Positions 23,501 through 38,500 of a DNA stretch of 64,000 bases are shown here, in pieces (position 1 is the first letter of the stretch; the number at the start of each line of letters is the position of its first letter). Source of the stretch: Pelecanus crispus (taxonomy: Eukaryota > Chordata > Aves > Pelecaniformes > Pelecanidae); NCBI RefSeq assembly GCF_030463565.1, contig NC_134646.1, forward strand, positions 14,598,001 to 14,662,000, in the 5' to 3' direction. The translations under genes and the position numbers were made by a program. The notes below the pieces were generated by a model. That model did no database searches, had not been told where the DNA came from, and saw only the letters and a list, made by a program, of their open reading frames with translations.

Positions 23501-26500
23501 AAGTTAGCTTCATCCAGTACAGCTTCCCAGTAACAGGAAAATGCAAAAATACAGGCTACCCAAGTTTCCCAAAGCATAAAACAGTTAATTAACAGTGTTG
23601 GTCGCAGAACACCAATGTTTATTGTAACAACTGTGATTTAGTGCTGCTCACTAGATGGAGATACAGACTTGCTTTCTTAGATTTTTTTAAAAATAAATGA
23701 AAAACCTAACCGTCCTTGCAGAAATGGAAGTCTCTCAGCTTTGTGTCCAGTTCTGGGAGGAAGTGTAACAACAGTAAAGGAGGTTTCTCTCTGAATATCA
23801 TTACATAGATATGGTAATTAAGGTAAATTGTGTCAGAGACACTCTCCTGGAACCATATTTCTTGCTAGGTTAGTTTTAACTCAGATCTGTTCCCCAGTCT
23901 GACACAGACAGAAGAAGAAACTTTGCTGAACCAGGCAGGACTGCTTCTTTTGGTGCCAACCTCAATGTGTACTGTTTATAGAGTAAGTCCTTCTGAAAAA
24001 CACTCCTCTATCTTAAGCTACAGGTGTCTCCTCCTTTCAGACGCCCAGGTTGAATGATGTGAAAACAGAGAAGACAGTTTCACCTTTTAGAATGAGAAAA
24101 ACATTCAAGGTGGGACTCGGCTGTAGATCCAAACACGTGAAGTTAGAAGTCTGGCTGCGACCCAAGTGTTCAAGCTCTCATCACAGGCAATGGAGATATA
24201 CTCAATACAGTCAATGAAACGTAGCAACTGACTCAGGTGACCAAATAGAGAATGAGATGAATACCTGTCTAGCTTCCACTGACTGTATCAAGTACTTCCC
24301 TACCTGTGATGTATAGTAGAAGCTTACACACCTGCCTTACGTAGGCATCTCTACGGTAAACACCTACATTCAAGTCTCTGAATCTTCAGCCGAATCCCAC
24401 CTTTATTAATTCACTCTTCATTATTTCCCCACAATAGTGATATTTTCTCTTCGCTTTCACCTACACTGATAAGCCTTTGACTTGACATCATGCAAACAGC
24501 CTTTCTGTTGACAACTACAGAAATAAAGCTTTCATTGACTCCACTGATGATATTCGTCAGTGAAAAACAAATTCCTTTGAGAATTATCATAGAAGAATGT
24601 GAAATATTTAACTGAAGAAATAAAAGGAAAAAAATTTAAGCAGCTCTCTAATTACCAAGGAAGAAATGTATTTCAGGAGGGGAATTCAAGAAGGGGAGCA
24701 GATAAATAGCAAATCATGGATTTTTTTGTCAGTAACGAGGCTATGGTTTATGGAACAGTTGAGCACTGGTGATTTTGAACAGACTCAGTCATTTCCGAAC
24801 TGGATATATGTAGGCTTCCATATTCCATATTATGTAATACTTACTTTTCAACTTTTAGTGGATTTAAAAAGGTGAAGCTGATGTAGTCCCCTGCCACTGG
24901 AGCTGAAGCCCAAAAACAGTCTTCTCCTTTATAAATTTTTTCCAAGGTATATTGCTGGTATATTCTTAGGCTGGTATCCACTTTTGCAGGTGGATTATTG
25001 TGTGCTTTATGTAGCACATTTTTGCCAAAAGCTTTATCCTGTTGGATATAAAGAAATGTAATTTCACTTATACAACGAAAAAAAAGTGCTCCAATATCTT
25101 GAATTGCTACAGGAAGCGATTCCAGAATATAATGACCTTAGTGTCAAAAAATATACAATATATGTCTAATAGAAATGGAATATTCATTTCAGTGTAATCA
25201 CCGAGATTCAATGTTACAGTCTGTAGACAGAGCTGTATTGATTGTTTCTCAGTTGCCTAGATTTAAAAATAAACTTCCCCATGGTAGGCTATTTCATAGT
25301 TGTCTATTGTGCCTTCTGCCAGAATATCTGATATTGGTCGCTGCTAAAGGCTACATGAACCTCTAGTCTGATCCAATACAGCAATTCGAATGATCTCATG
25401 ACTAATCTAAATGGTGCCATCAGGACATCCCTGAAGTCTGGTGCTTCATTGCTCTTGTCCTTATCAGATACATGGTAGATCTGCTGTTTGCCCTCCCAAA
25501 CTCTCCCTAAAAATCTATGGCCGTCACGATAGCCATGGCCTTGTCCTACCAGTATACCTTATTCTTAATAGTCCCTCGTACTGGGATTGTGAACTGTTCA
25601 GCCAAAACCAACCCTCATAGCCGTTTGTGTTTGTACGGTGCAGAGCACATGAAACCTTGTGCTGTGAAGAGGGTTCCTACCTGCCATGAAATGCTACTAT
25701 GACTGGTACAAGTGTTCAGATTAGAGATTCAAAGATGTTTGTGCAGAAGCAGTGTGCCTCACCTGCAGTTCAGATGCCAGATCAATATTCTCCCCCAAAT
25801 CTGTAAACCAACGTTCTTGGATATGGAAATGCAATCTAATGGCAAAGATGCAATGCTTGACACTGATTTGAGAAACAAGGCAGAACACAAGCATATAATA
25901 ATTTCATATCCTTACTTTCAAATTCTGTATCTTCCCAGACAATGATGAATAAATCCCCACATGCTGAAAGAGAGACGGTTGAGCACGGATACGTATATTT
26001 GCCTTTTCCTTTTCACAGTGTACCTGGAAAGAAAGTAAAAGGGAGTGAAGTTTTATTTAAATAAATGAGAGAGAAACTAAGCTCCATAAGGCAATTTTAT
26101 CATGTAGCTGAGGGTATGGGTCCAGGGTTTTTATCCATTTTTAAATGAGTAATCCTTAGATTAACAGTCACCTTATTTCAAATACACTGTTTCTAGACCT
26201 AAACTTGTAATTCCACTCACGGTGCTATGTAGATTTGAAGGCTCAACCACTACTAATTCGGGGATTTCTGCACTGTATGGCATCAATCACACTTCAGAGT
26301 GACAAGAATGGACCTCAAATCTGAAACGGATTGATTTTTTTAACTGTTTCTGGCAAATTTCATTTCAACTCTTGGCCCTGCCATATCATTCTAATTAAAC
26401 TATTTTGACCAAAACTGATTTTCTTGAGATAAGATTCTGGTTACATTTCAGTCTTTATCATTTTGGCTCTTTTTTGCTGTTTTTGAGAGTCTTATAATAT

Positions 26501-29500
26501 ACTATACTACAAGTTATGTATCTTTTATCTTATAATTTCATAAAGCCCTTAGATACTGTATTTCAATCCTGATTTTCCAGTTTAGTGCACTTTGTGACAT
26601 GGCATATACCAGGGAATTAAATAACTGTAATTGGTACTAATTTCTGAATTTCTTGATTTGAATGATAGCAAATTACTTCTTTAAATGTAATTTTTTTCTC
26701 TAGATCTATAGAACATCATAGTTTGATACAATGAAGCAAACATACTACAATAATTAATGAGACATAATGAAGTATAATGGCATAGAACAGAGCAAAGAGC
26801 TAAAATGAGACTCCCTGGGTTCTACTCTCGGTTCTGCCACAGAATTATTGCATGAGTTGGAAGATCATTTAACTTCTCTGTATCCCAGGTCTCACATCTT
26901 TGAATTTGAGAGGATAATGCATTTACCTCTTCAATCAAGTGCTTTCAGTTCTATAAAAGAAAAATGTTACATAAACTGTATCAATGCCTTCTAAAGCTAG
27001 AAGTGATAAAGTCATTACTTAGCTGGCTTAAACACCAAAACTCATGGGGGATTTATGGTTTCCACAGAAGTACCAATTAAAAGTTCAAAACCACCTGGAA
27101 GGTTCTAAAAAGAGCCAAGTATTTTTTATGTTTGTCCACAGCAGATGTTCAGCAAAACAATGTAAAAACACAATACATGAAAATTGATTTAGTGGCAGCT
27201 GTTTCTTTGAAAAGCACACTATACTTTTGCTAGAAAAAAGATCCTTATAAGAAAATAAATTTGTGGTCTTTCTCCTGACAGGGCTTGCAGTTCATCCCCT
27301 ATAATAACATAGTCTGTAGCACGTCTCCTTTTACACTGTGGCAGCACTACCAAAAGAGCTACTTACGGTAGCAGCTGAGAATAATCAGTAGTACAGGACT
27401 GGTGTGGTCATTCCTGCAGAAACTGAGATAAGGCTCCTCACTGAGTCAGGGCTCCCATCTTTGCAGCCTGCTGGTCCCCACACACTTAATAGATACATGC
27501 CACTGTATATGATCACAGACCCACAGAATGGTTTGGGTTTGAAGGGACCTTTAAAGATCACCTAGTTCCAAACCCTCTGCTATGGGCAGGGACACCTTCC
27601 ACTAGACCAGGTTGCTGAAAGCCCCGTCCAACCTGGCCTTCAACGCTTCCAGTGATGGGTCATCCACAGCTTCTCTGGGTAACCTGTTCCTTTGTCTCAC
27701 CGCCCTCTTTCAATTTAAGACTGTTGCCCCTTGTCCTGTCACGACAGGTCCTGGTAAAAAGTCTTTCTCCATCTTTCTTATAAGCCCCCTTTAAGTACTG
27801 AAATGCTGCAATTATGGTCTTTCCGGAGCCTTCTCTTCTCCAGGCTGAACAGCCCCAACTCTCTCAGCCTTTCTTCATAAGAGAGGTGTTCCATCCCTCT
27901 GATCATTTTTGTGGCCCTCCTCTGGACCTGCTCTAACAGGTCCATGTCTTTTTTGTACTGGGGATCTCAGAACTGGATGATGGTTCACAGGAAGCAGACA
28001 TGATGAAGTTTCTGAACCACGCAGAGATCTGATGGCTCTGATCATCACAAACTGTCTTTTCCAACTCGGTGAGCAGATGTAGCTGAATCCTGGTATGTTA
28101 ATACTCAGCCCAGGCTGAAAACATGTGCCAAACACCCATCACCACAGGATGGCACAAAAAAGCCACGAACAGGTGCCCCTTTGACCCTCCTGTGAGGCAT
28201 AGTGTGTGATCACTTAGTGACACTCTTAGTTGCTTTGAAAGCATGAGGATTTCTGTCTGCTTGCCTCCTCTGGCACCTGTAGGACAGTCCACTGCTTTAA
28301 TCTGCTGAGGAGGAGCAGCAGCCGGGATCTCTGCCCTTCTTCCAGCTGCCATTTTCTGCATTCTCATGAATAGTCCCAGTCATGCCACTGGTCATTCCCA
28401 CCCAAGGGCAGCATGAGATTGACTTGTCTCAATAGGTTTTTGCTACCCACAGCAACTGAAATTGCAATTGCAGAAGTGAAACTCATTAGAAACTTGCTGA
28501 TACCACTCTGCTTTGGCCAAGCCAAAGCAGACTCGCACGAGCTGCCTGCCTGCCTTTCAGGAACACAGCTTTGTTTCAGGTATGAATCAGGTCTTAGAAG
28601 TGAGAACAGTAATTTAAAAAATAAAAGTAAAATGTTTCATCTATCGGATGGAAGTTGGCACATGTTAGACAGATCTGGAATGGGTGATGTTAACATAATA
28701 GTACCTTTTTCTTACTCTGTTATCACAGGCTGGCAAGAACCTAAATTAGAGGTACTTGAGGCTCACTCTAACTCTTAGGAGCCGGCCTAACCCATGGAGT
28801 GGTTTTCAAAGCTTACTCCTATCTGTATGAAGTGGGAATCGAGACTCCTCAGTGGCATTACTAAGTGTAAAACCAGGGTCCTTCCGCTATCCCCAGGAGT
28901 CACCTCTGCTACACAGTAAAACTTGAAGCTTGTTTGTTCCGCTCTCCTCAATCTGCTGCTCTGCACAGCTCCTATCTGTCTCTTCTCCCTTCTTTATCAA
29001 GACAAAAGTAACATGTGCAAACATCTGGAGTGGGAAGTGGCTACACTAATCAAATAAAACTCTTGAACCTTAAAAACCAAGAAGCAGCAGAAACTCTGGT
29101 CAGTCCTCCGTGGCACAGTTTGTTATACAAGAAGAGCGTGAGTAGTGACTAGCACCAAAGAGTCGTGAGAAAAAGAATGCAAAAGGACATAAAGAAATAC
29201 TTAACATATCATTGGGCTCACCTGTAGTGCTAAAAATGGCACCTTTTGCAATTCAACACAACTGTGTCTTTCACTTTCAGTGAAACGTATCATTTAGCTC
29301 GTTTGATCTACATGTTTCCCTGCATATTTTTTCAGGCAAACAGTCAATTTTTTTCCCAGGTAGTAAAAGATTTAAAGCAAAACACTTAAGTTTTGCTTCC
29401 TGAAAGAAAGGAAATGGCACACAAAATTCAGAACAACTGTGACTGTAAAATTGTATGCTTTACTGACTTTCCTATTAGAAGGTCAGCAGAAGGTTATGAG

Positions 29501-32500
29501 GAGTGATAGTCCACATAGGTTTACATATTCAGCATTTTCTTTGGTGCTGCAGGGCTCCTACGTGACCAGCTGCAGGCAGATGTGAGCTTGTGGTGTCCAT
29601 GTTCTGAGCTGACGGAGGCAAAACAGCTCTGCTGTGGAAATCTGAATTTCTGTGAGTCAGGCCTCTCCATGGGCCCTAATGGGCTCAAACACTGTGCCAC
29701 TGTGCAGCTCTGCAGCAGATCTTTCCCCACAAATTCCAAAATAAGTCAGGTTTAAGAGATTTCTATTCTGCTTTTGGAAAATAAATTATTTTGTCACTGA
29801 GACTGTTTGAATATTACTTATGTTCATAAATTCATAGACATACTTACTGCATCCTTTTCTGGATTGCACACTTTAACCCAGAGCAGGTGGTCTATAAGCC
29901 AGTCTATGGGCTTATCTTTATAGAACATAAGAAAAAATTCCACTATGAGCGGCAGGTCTTCCGATTTAAACAATTTTCCTGAAAGCAAGATAAGAAGTTG
30001 CATATTCAGCTATTTTTATTGCTGTGCAAAAATCACCAGCTTTATGTTTACTCCAGCCTTAAACACGTAGATCTAATTTTGATATTTAGTGGAAATTTCA
30101 CAGACTCCAGCTTTGGAGATTTGCTTATCTTCCAGCTCGTTGGGATTTTGAAAAGATTTCCGTTCCATGCCTGAAGATATTCTCACATAGTCAACCAGTT
30201 GACTAATAAAGCATGCAGTTATATCCCAGTTCCAGACACAAATCTGCCTGTCACCTGTATCAGTGTGTCAGATGAAATGAAGTCTGAATAATTCCTCAAA
30301 ATGCTAGACATACAATTTCACTGGCAATACTATACTGAATATTTTTAAATTAAGACCTAGATATGAAAAATGTTGCTTTTAAAATACTCTCACTGTTCAT
30401 TTAGTTCTCTTGCTATTTGTATTAGCAGATTTTGTTAGATTGCTTTGTTTGACCTAACACTTAGAAGGTGTTACCACAAGTAAATTGTATTAGAACCGAA
30501 GAAAAAACATAAAAAGAAACTTACTACTAATAAAAAACCTTCCCTATGATATGGGATGCATGTTCTGCTCCACAAAGGAAAGGAAACAGATTTTTTATAG
30601 ATCTGTCAAATTCCATTCTTGAAAAGAAGACTACATGCTACAGGGGCACATAGTGCCCTGAGGTGGAACAATTTGCTTCTTATGGGAACCCAACTACTAG
30701 ATCCTATGCTGAGGAGACTCTGCACTAAAAATACAGTTTTAAAGAGCATAGAAAGTATAAGACTTTCAGTGGGAGCTTTCCTGAAGAACGAGGGAAGTTT
30801 TGATATGTGAGTCCTGCCATGCTTTGAAATGTAATTCTGAGGGAGACCTACTCAACCTACACAGCTCCAAATCCAGTTGACCCTGCTGAGGTCTTAATAC
30901 TCACCAATAAATCCAAGCTGGCAGAACTCGAGAATCATCCACTCTTGGGACTGTTTAGCAGTAAAGCTTTTTATACTTTGAATATAATCAGGTTTGGCTA
31001 TAATATCATCTTCCAGCTGGGGGGGGAAAAAAAGCAACAAAAAAACCAGAAGGCAAGTGGTGGTGATGTTGTCACATCTAAGTGATAACTGCAATGTGTT
31101 TGACTGCTGTACAGTGTGTACTGAAGACATACCAAACTACAGTGGATTGCTATTTAGCTTCTACATATATCTCTGTTTCAGCATCACTCATTAAATATTT
31201 ATTTACAGGAGTGACTATAACACCATGAGTGCTTCTCACTTTTCCGAGAAAGGAGGACTCCCTACCTTAAAGAGATCTCACTTAAAAGAAAACATTAAGC
31301 AAAAAGGTAGAGGTTGAGGAAGAAGACAGTAGACAGTTTGTACTGAAGTTGCATAAGCATTGATAAGCAGCAGGAGCTAATTGTTTGAAAAGAGAGGTGT
31401 CTAAGGCAGATGGTTAAAAGCTCTGTAGAGCAGCCTGGGCAGACTTTGTTGTGCCTAAAAGGTGACTGAGAAGAACTGTGGATGATTACTGAGACGCTAG
31501 TAGAAAGCAAGTTGTTTCAGGGAATACTAGTCACGAAAGAAAGAATATGCTGTGAAGGACACTGAAGGACAGGAATACATAGAGCTTTCAAGGTGTTGTA
31601 AAGGTTGACTCTGAATACAGCAGTAGAGCCAGTTAAAGGATAATTGGAAACGGAGACTGACATCTATCGGGGAAACGGGAGAGGCCTTGACAGCATTTTT
31701 GCATGGCTTTCAGAGAAGAATGGGGATCTGAAAAGCCAGAAGCTGTTCCAGTTACTAAAGCTGAGGACAATGAGTCCAAACAAGGAGTTTAGAGGTAATG
31801 ACACAAAGGAAATAAATGAATTCCAGAAATAATTAAGCAGCAAGTAATTCAGGGTTGAATTTGCTATGGGTGTGAAAAACACAGGACGAGGAGGCTAAGC
31901 CTTCAGGAAAATGTGTTGGGGTGCAGTGTAATGACGCAGTTAATTTGATCTAACTGCTGTACTTCATTTTCCCTGATGCTTGTCTGGTGGCACTGGAATC
32001 TGATTTGGAAAGCTAAATAGGTAGAAAATGAATGCTATGAGAAAAAGAATGCATGGCTTCCTGCTGGATCAGTGTCCTCAACTGACTCGGCACAGAGACA
32101 GCAGCAAGAGCATGAGAAAGCAGGCTCACAGCTTTTTGCTGATTTTGGCCATTACAAGTGTAGGGCTGGCAGGGGAGAAATGCGTTGTCAACAGTGAACC
32201 CAGGAGGAAGTAGAATGACGTTTGAAAGACAAGATTAAGTGATCTGTTTTGACCCTGTCAGCTTTTGCTGATGGCAAGATAACAAAAAATAGATAGATGG
32301 AGATGAACTGATCAAGATGAATGCTTGTTAACAGAGTCTGAGATCTGGGGATTGAGTTGAGGTAACAGTTTTGCATAAGAGAACAATCAAAAAACCCTGA
32401 AACATCAACTTACAAGAAATCTTGCTTAATATTAAATGAGCTAAGAGGATTATCTGGTAGCTAGATGTAAAGGGCAAGCAATCAAAGAGAGTTTCTGAGA

Positions 32501-35500
32501 ATCCTTAAAGAGAAATTGAGGGGCCCCCAAAAAAGGACGAAAGGGAGACAGAGCAGTATCTCAAAAAACCTAGCAAGACCACCATATTGAGAAACACTAG
32601 AAGAAAGCATACAAAAGTTGTAAAGATAAAAAATACACAGGCTGTGATGCAAAGTGTGTGTCAATGTGGTTATGAACTGAAAGTAGTTTTGCATAGTGAG
32701 AAGTCTGAAACAGTCTTTTCTGAAGCTGACTGTTAAAAGCGAATATCGGAGAATGTAGTTTGATATCCTGTGTAGTGCAGGCCATTAAAAGTTGTTTATT
32801 TAACCCTGTCCTGAGCCCCGTAATTTGTGTTCAACTAAAGCACATCTTCATGAAGAGCATCTGCCATTGCTTAGAGACTTCAGTATCAGTTCTTTTTCAG
32901 TAACTTCTACGATGTGTAATTTTCCTGAACATTTAGTACATGGTACCCAAATTCTAATGTGATTTTTAAAAAATTTTTTACGCGGTGGCTGTACTGCCTG
33001 TAGTGTCAGGAAGTTTAAGATATGAACTGTCTAGTCCATTAGCCCCATTGCCATGAGAAGGCCAGCAGAACACATGATCGCAGCTAATTTCCCTTCACTC
33101 ATTAGGACTTTGCAATGCAAAAAAAGATACATGCACAATAGCAAGACTATGTAAATTTCCTAAATGATAGACAATAAATGGGTTTCAATTCATTTTTCTT
33201 ATGTGGGTTAACTGTCTAAGAGAAGTAAAATTGAAGAAACAACGAAAAAGTGGTAGCATACAATGGAAGTGTAGGCATCAGACAGGAAAGTATCTTCCTT
33301 TCTAAATTATAATAGGGTATTTTCCTATTTCGAACCACCGTTCAACTAACATGTGAAGACTGTTAAGCTGAAAAATCTTGTTCTCTCATTTTCCACAGAA
33401 AACAAACCTCCAATAGTTCATTCCATAAAGAACCTTTTTTTTTTTTTTTAGTACGAGCATAAAGAAAATTTCAGCTAAAAATGCACTTTCCTGAAAGTTA
33501 TTCCTTTTAGGAACTCTACCAAATAACAGGCTTGACCTAGAGTCTAGCCGGGGGGAAGAAGAAAAAATAAAAATCAATACAAAGACTCCTAATGGCTTCA
33601 TTGAGCTATTGCTCAGGCCTTAAAACCATTAGAGAAACACGCTAGAGAAATTATAATAATGGTATACAGATAAGTGCTGCTGGCAATATATATTACCAGT
33701 ATATACATATATGTTATATATAAATACACAAAGCTCCCCCAGCCTCCACAAGGAAAAAACTCATGAGGTGAAAAAAGCATAGCAATAGTTCAGTTAACTA
33801 AAATTGAAGTTTGTAACAGATTTTAACTGAAGACACTAAAAGATTTATTTAATGTTTTATTTTTGGTTCACCTGAGTGCTAATAGAAAACACTTCCCAAA
33901 ACCTGCTGTATCTGAGTTTCTCAAAGATGCTTTCAGATTTGAAATGTTTAATCACTTCAGAATAAACTAAGTGTATACAGACACAAAGAACAAATGCATC
34001 TCCTCACTACTAGGTTGGGATTTGAATGCCTGCTTTTATAGCTATGTAAGATACCATTACCCTGCCTCTGACACTACTACAAGTGTCTCAAGGGGGCTCT
34101 GGTGGACTCCAGGAAGTACAGTGAAAGTGGAAACAAGTATTTCAAGTTCTCTTATTTTTTTAGTAATTTCTTCACAAAAAAGCAGTAGCTGGTTCAGGGG
34201 GAAAAAGAAAAAAAAAAAAAAAGGACAGGCAAAGTAGAAGAGATGCTTCAAGTAGAAGAGATGAGGCGACTGATGGGATTTATTGTCTTTTTTCAAAGAA
34301 TATGTTTGATCAGTGAGTAAGGTTCATCCACAGTGTAACCCAGTTAGCTTCAATGGACTTCACAAAGCTACTTGCTTGAATCCTGATTCAGCAGTATCCT
34401 AGAATGTTTATGTGTTTATTCAGCTAAGATCTTGCCTATCATGTAGACATCAAGAGTAATTACAGATGCTTATCTTCTTTCAAAATTCAGAAGTTAATAT
34501 CAGTCACCCAAATGATACTATTCCTGACAAAACAGTAAACAAAATCTAAGCTACTTCAAGTTTTCCCTAAGATTACTCAAGTAAATCTTTGTACCAGGCT
34601 GAAGAAAGGGATTTTTAAGTTATTTGCTTTCCATTAATACAAGGCTTCCAAATGGAGGGAGATCATAACTGACTTTATGGCAGCATGTGTTCCTTCTTTT
34701 CACCTGCACTCTACAGAGTATTTTCTGGGCAGACCAGCATCTGTACTACAGAAGCCGCTGCAGACTGGACACAAATGAAGAAGCGGGTATACTAGGCAAT
34801 GGTATGAGGAAAGCATAGTTTCTTTCTAAGAAAATTCTGAATGCAGCCATAACTACCACCAGACCATCACAATCCAGGCTTTGCTCCGAGTAACACAGTT
34901 CAGTCCTTATACAATGTCCCAGATAAGAAAACACATATTCTCAAATTTCTTTAAAAATACAAATACATAAGTAATTTCCATGCAAACACAAAGGCTTGGA
35001 GAACTTTACAATAGAAAGGGACATTAAGTGTCTGGCAGCATGCTTAACATTTCTGTTCACCATGTTTCCCACGCCTTAATGCTCTAGCGCACTTAGTAAA
35101 CTTGGGTAGCGTTCTTAAAAACATAGGAAAGTCACAGGAAAATACTTCATTTTCCAGTGAAACTTAACTGTTCAATAGATAACATCTTTATTTGCCCACC
35201 TGTCTTCTGAGTACCTATGCCAAATTTGAGAATGCAGCATAGACTCTTGAGTAGTTCAGCTCAAATGCATTTGTGTTAAATGCTGACAGGAATTGTACAA
35301 GATGCCTGCTCTTGCGGTCTTCTCTTCTACTTCTGGGAATCTTGTGATGTACTTACGTGATAGAGAGTCTGAGACCTGTTCAAGCAGGAGAAGACCCAGG
35401 AAAACTAAGAACTAAGCAAAATGCTGTTCTGAGCTTTTTTTAAAACTGTTGACATTCATGAGCTACATGAAATTTTATGGATCTGTTCCATTATTGAACA

Positions 35501-38500
35501 ATCATGATAAATTTTGGAATCTCTGGTGGTGATTATCATCTGTATGGAGCGCAAATTAGCACAAATCTAGAACAGTGGCTAAACCTAAGCCTGAATGCAT
35601 GGGGATCTTCTTAAAGTCTAACACTCTAAATCTTCTGGAGAATTTAGGATATGTACCACCTTGCAGTTTAACCTTGCCTCCAGTATCACTATACCGGTAT
35701 GTTTCCCTGTCTGTAGGGGTTTTTTGGTTCATTGTGATCTGGGCTAGGACCTACCACCACTATTCTGTCTTGCTGCACCAAGTGAAAACACATTAAACTC
35801 TGACTTTCTTAACCTAATCAAGTAAGGGTTTCATGCTTCAGTTACCTTGTTATTCAACCTCACAAATGACAGGAAGGTACAGATGGATTTAATCAAATAG
35901 TACCTGGCTGCAAGATGTATATAAACACAGAAATATGCTCTTGTAAAGAGCACAGGCAAAATACAGAGAAAATGACAACAGATTGCTGTTTTTATTGAGG
36001 CCTTTGAAACAAATTAAAACTGCCAAACCTAATAATCAGTACAGTTGTATTGCAGCTACTTAATGATAACGTGAACGTACCTGTAAATAAAATGTTCCCT
36101 TATGTTGGGCATATAGCATTAAAAAGCTATAATCCAAATTCTGTTTAGTTCTCCACCTAAACATAAGCAGCAAATTCTGATGAGCTTTTTGGGGGGGTTG
36201 TAAGAGTTATTTCTATAATAAAAGCATTTCTAATGCTCTGCAGTTTTTTTCCTCTACAATAAAATTGCAAGGTTGAGTATTCTAACTTATTGTTAAGTGA
36301 ATAAAAAATTAAATCTATAATCAGTGTAAACATTTGTAAATAATTTGACTTTCCTATAAAAGTTAGTATTAACTAAGCAAAAAATTTTGATCTGCATCAA
36401 TGCGGCCTGAAACAAAATGTCTCACAAGTACATTCATGTCGAATGACTTAAAGATTCCACTCATTGTATTACGAACAGTAGAGATCAACACACAATGATT
36501 ATTTAAAGATCTAAAATTAAGTGCATTTACTGATGAACAGCACAGAAAACAGGTTAATAAACTTCATTTTCAGGTTTAAATGTAAACACAGATTTTTTTC
36601 TACAAAGTATAGTCTCTCATTTTACCAGAGGATGAAGTTGATGTTTGATAATCAATGCTAGAAAACTAGAGATTAATTTATCAGTATTTAATTAACATAA
36701 AAGTGTACCTGATTCAAATCTAGTCATATCTGAAACTTAGGTATAGGTATGTAAACATGTTTATGCTCTGAAAGATACAAGGTTTATCCATAAACCAAAT
36801 ATACATGCATACATACACTTGCTGATTTCCTTCAACCTAAACTCTCAGTAGCGCAGCTCTCTTGCTGCATTCTTGGGGTGGCGTCTGATAAATTAGTTAT
36901 TGTTGATCAAAGAAAATTACTTTCCTCCAATAAATCAGTTTTGTTAGGTTATAATCTCTGTCTCAGTGAATTTGGGGCACATGAGCGAATGAAATCACCA
37001 GTTAGTATATATTATTAACAGTAGTATAAAAAGTCCATGAGCACCAAAAGTTAGGTTATTAGTTAAACCCACAGTAGTTTTTACTAGTTAGCTAGGGGGC
37101 CACATGGGGTTTCCTTTGTGTGTCCACAGAGCCTCTCCCTTATCTATCACATAAAAAATTTTCCTATTTTTCCCTTTATGACCAGATCGTCTAGCGTATC
37201 GCCTCTTGGCATTACTCATCTGGTTTAAAACCTATGGGATGCCTAGAGTCAAGACCCAAAGGAGAAGCCTTAGCTCTCACACTGAAGCTGATGTGCAGCA
37301 CAGCTTTTCTCAAGATCCCCTTGTGTAATAATTTTTTTAAAAAAGTACACTTGAGGTCCATTAGCTCTGACACACAAAAACATTATCAGCTCAAACAATG
37401 TTGACTTTTGCAGAATTTTCCACTTTATACTCTTAGAAAAAGCTCTTAGATATTATACAGCTATCTTACCTTACTCTGTCCTCTGAATCCCCAAATGTTT
37501 TCTTCAGGTTGGAAAGATCTGGATAATAAGAAGCAGGAGGAGAAATAACCTCTAGGAGTCCAGACTGGATTTCTCTGGGGAAGCTGTGAAGAGAAGCTTA
37601 GTGAGACCCCATTCCTCAAAAAGACTTTTGAGGGCAACCATGGACAGCAGCTCCCCAGAGTTAGGTCTGCTCCTCCATAAGCAGAATTCACAGCTCTAGC
37701 AAAGAAACTAAGTCACACAGATTGTAAATCAGGAACCAAGAAGGGGTCTTTGACAACCATCAGAACAGGCAGGACTGCAACTCAAAGTCATAGAAAACAC
37801 TGAAGAGAAGCGTGTCAGAAATCCTGCCCCTACTGCATCTATAGATGCTTACTCGTAATCCTGAGATGGTTGCCAAAGCACAGCAGTAATTCACAACTAA
37901 ATCCACTATCTAGAACTACACACAACTGTTCCCCTTTGCATGAGAGCTCTTAGCTTCCTTACACTTGCTCTAATTCTATATTCTAGCCAAAATGATACTG
38001 TCCTGGCGTGAGGGTTTGGTATGGGAAGTCTGGGTCTAGTCTCTGCTCCAATGATTAAATTTTCCATTTAAAAAGTCATTGAAAAAATGAGTAATCAACT
38101 TTGGGAGCCAAACCTGGAAGTCAAATCTCCCTCTTCCTCCAGAATATTAAAAAAAAAAAACAAACCACCACTTCACTTTTTAATAAGTATAGGATCATTG
38201 AAATAAGGAGTCTTCAGAACTGAGTTCCCCATTAATGAAAAAAAGGTAACATCAAAAATCAAGCACACCACAGTACAAGCATGCTTATGAAAAAGAATCT
38301 CAACCTTGTTGTGTAACACTGACAAAGCATCTACTCTGCAGTAATATTTTCAAAAACTGTAACAAAATCATAAAAATTATCTAAGTACATATTGTAGCTT
38401 GTGGTGCTCAACAGTACTGAGGAGGACTGCCTCTTCACCTTGTCCTAGCCGCAGCACTCCCAGCGGAGCTAAACCCGCTGGAGGCAGGATAGCTGTTGCT

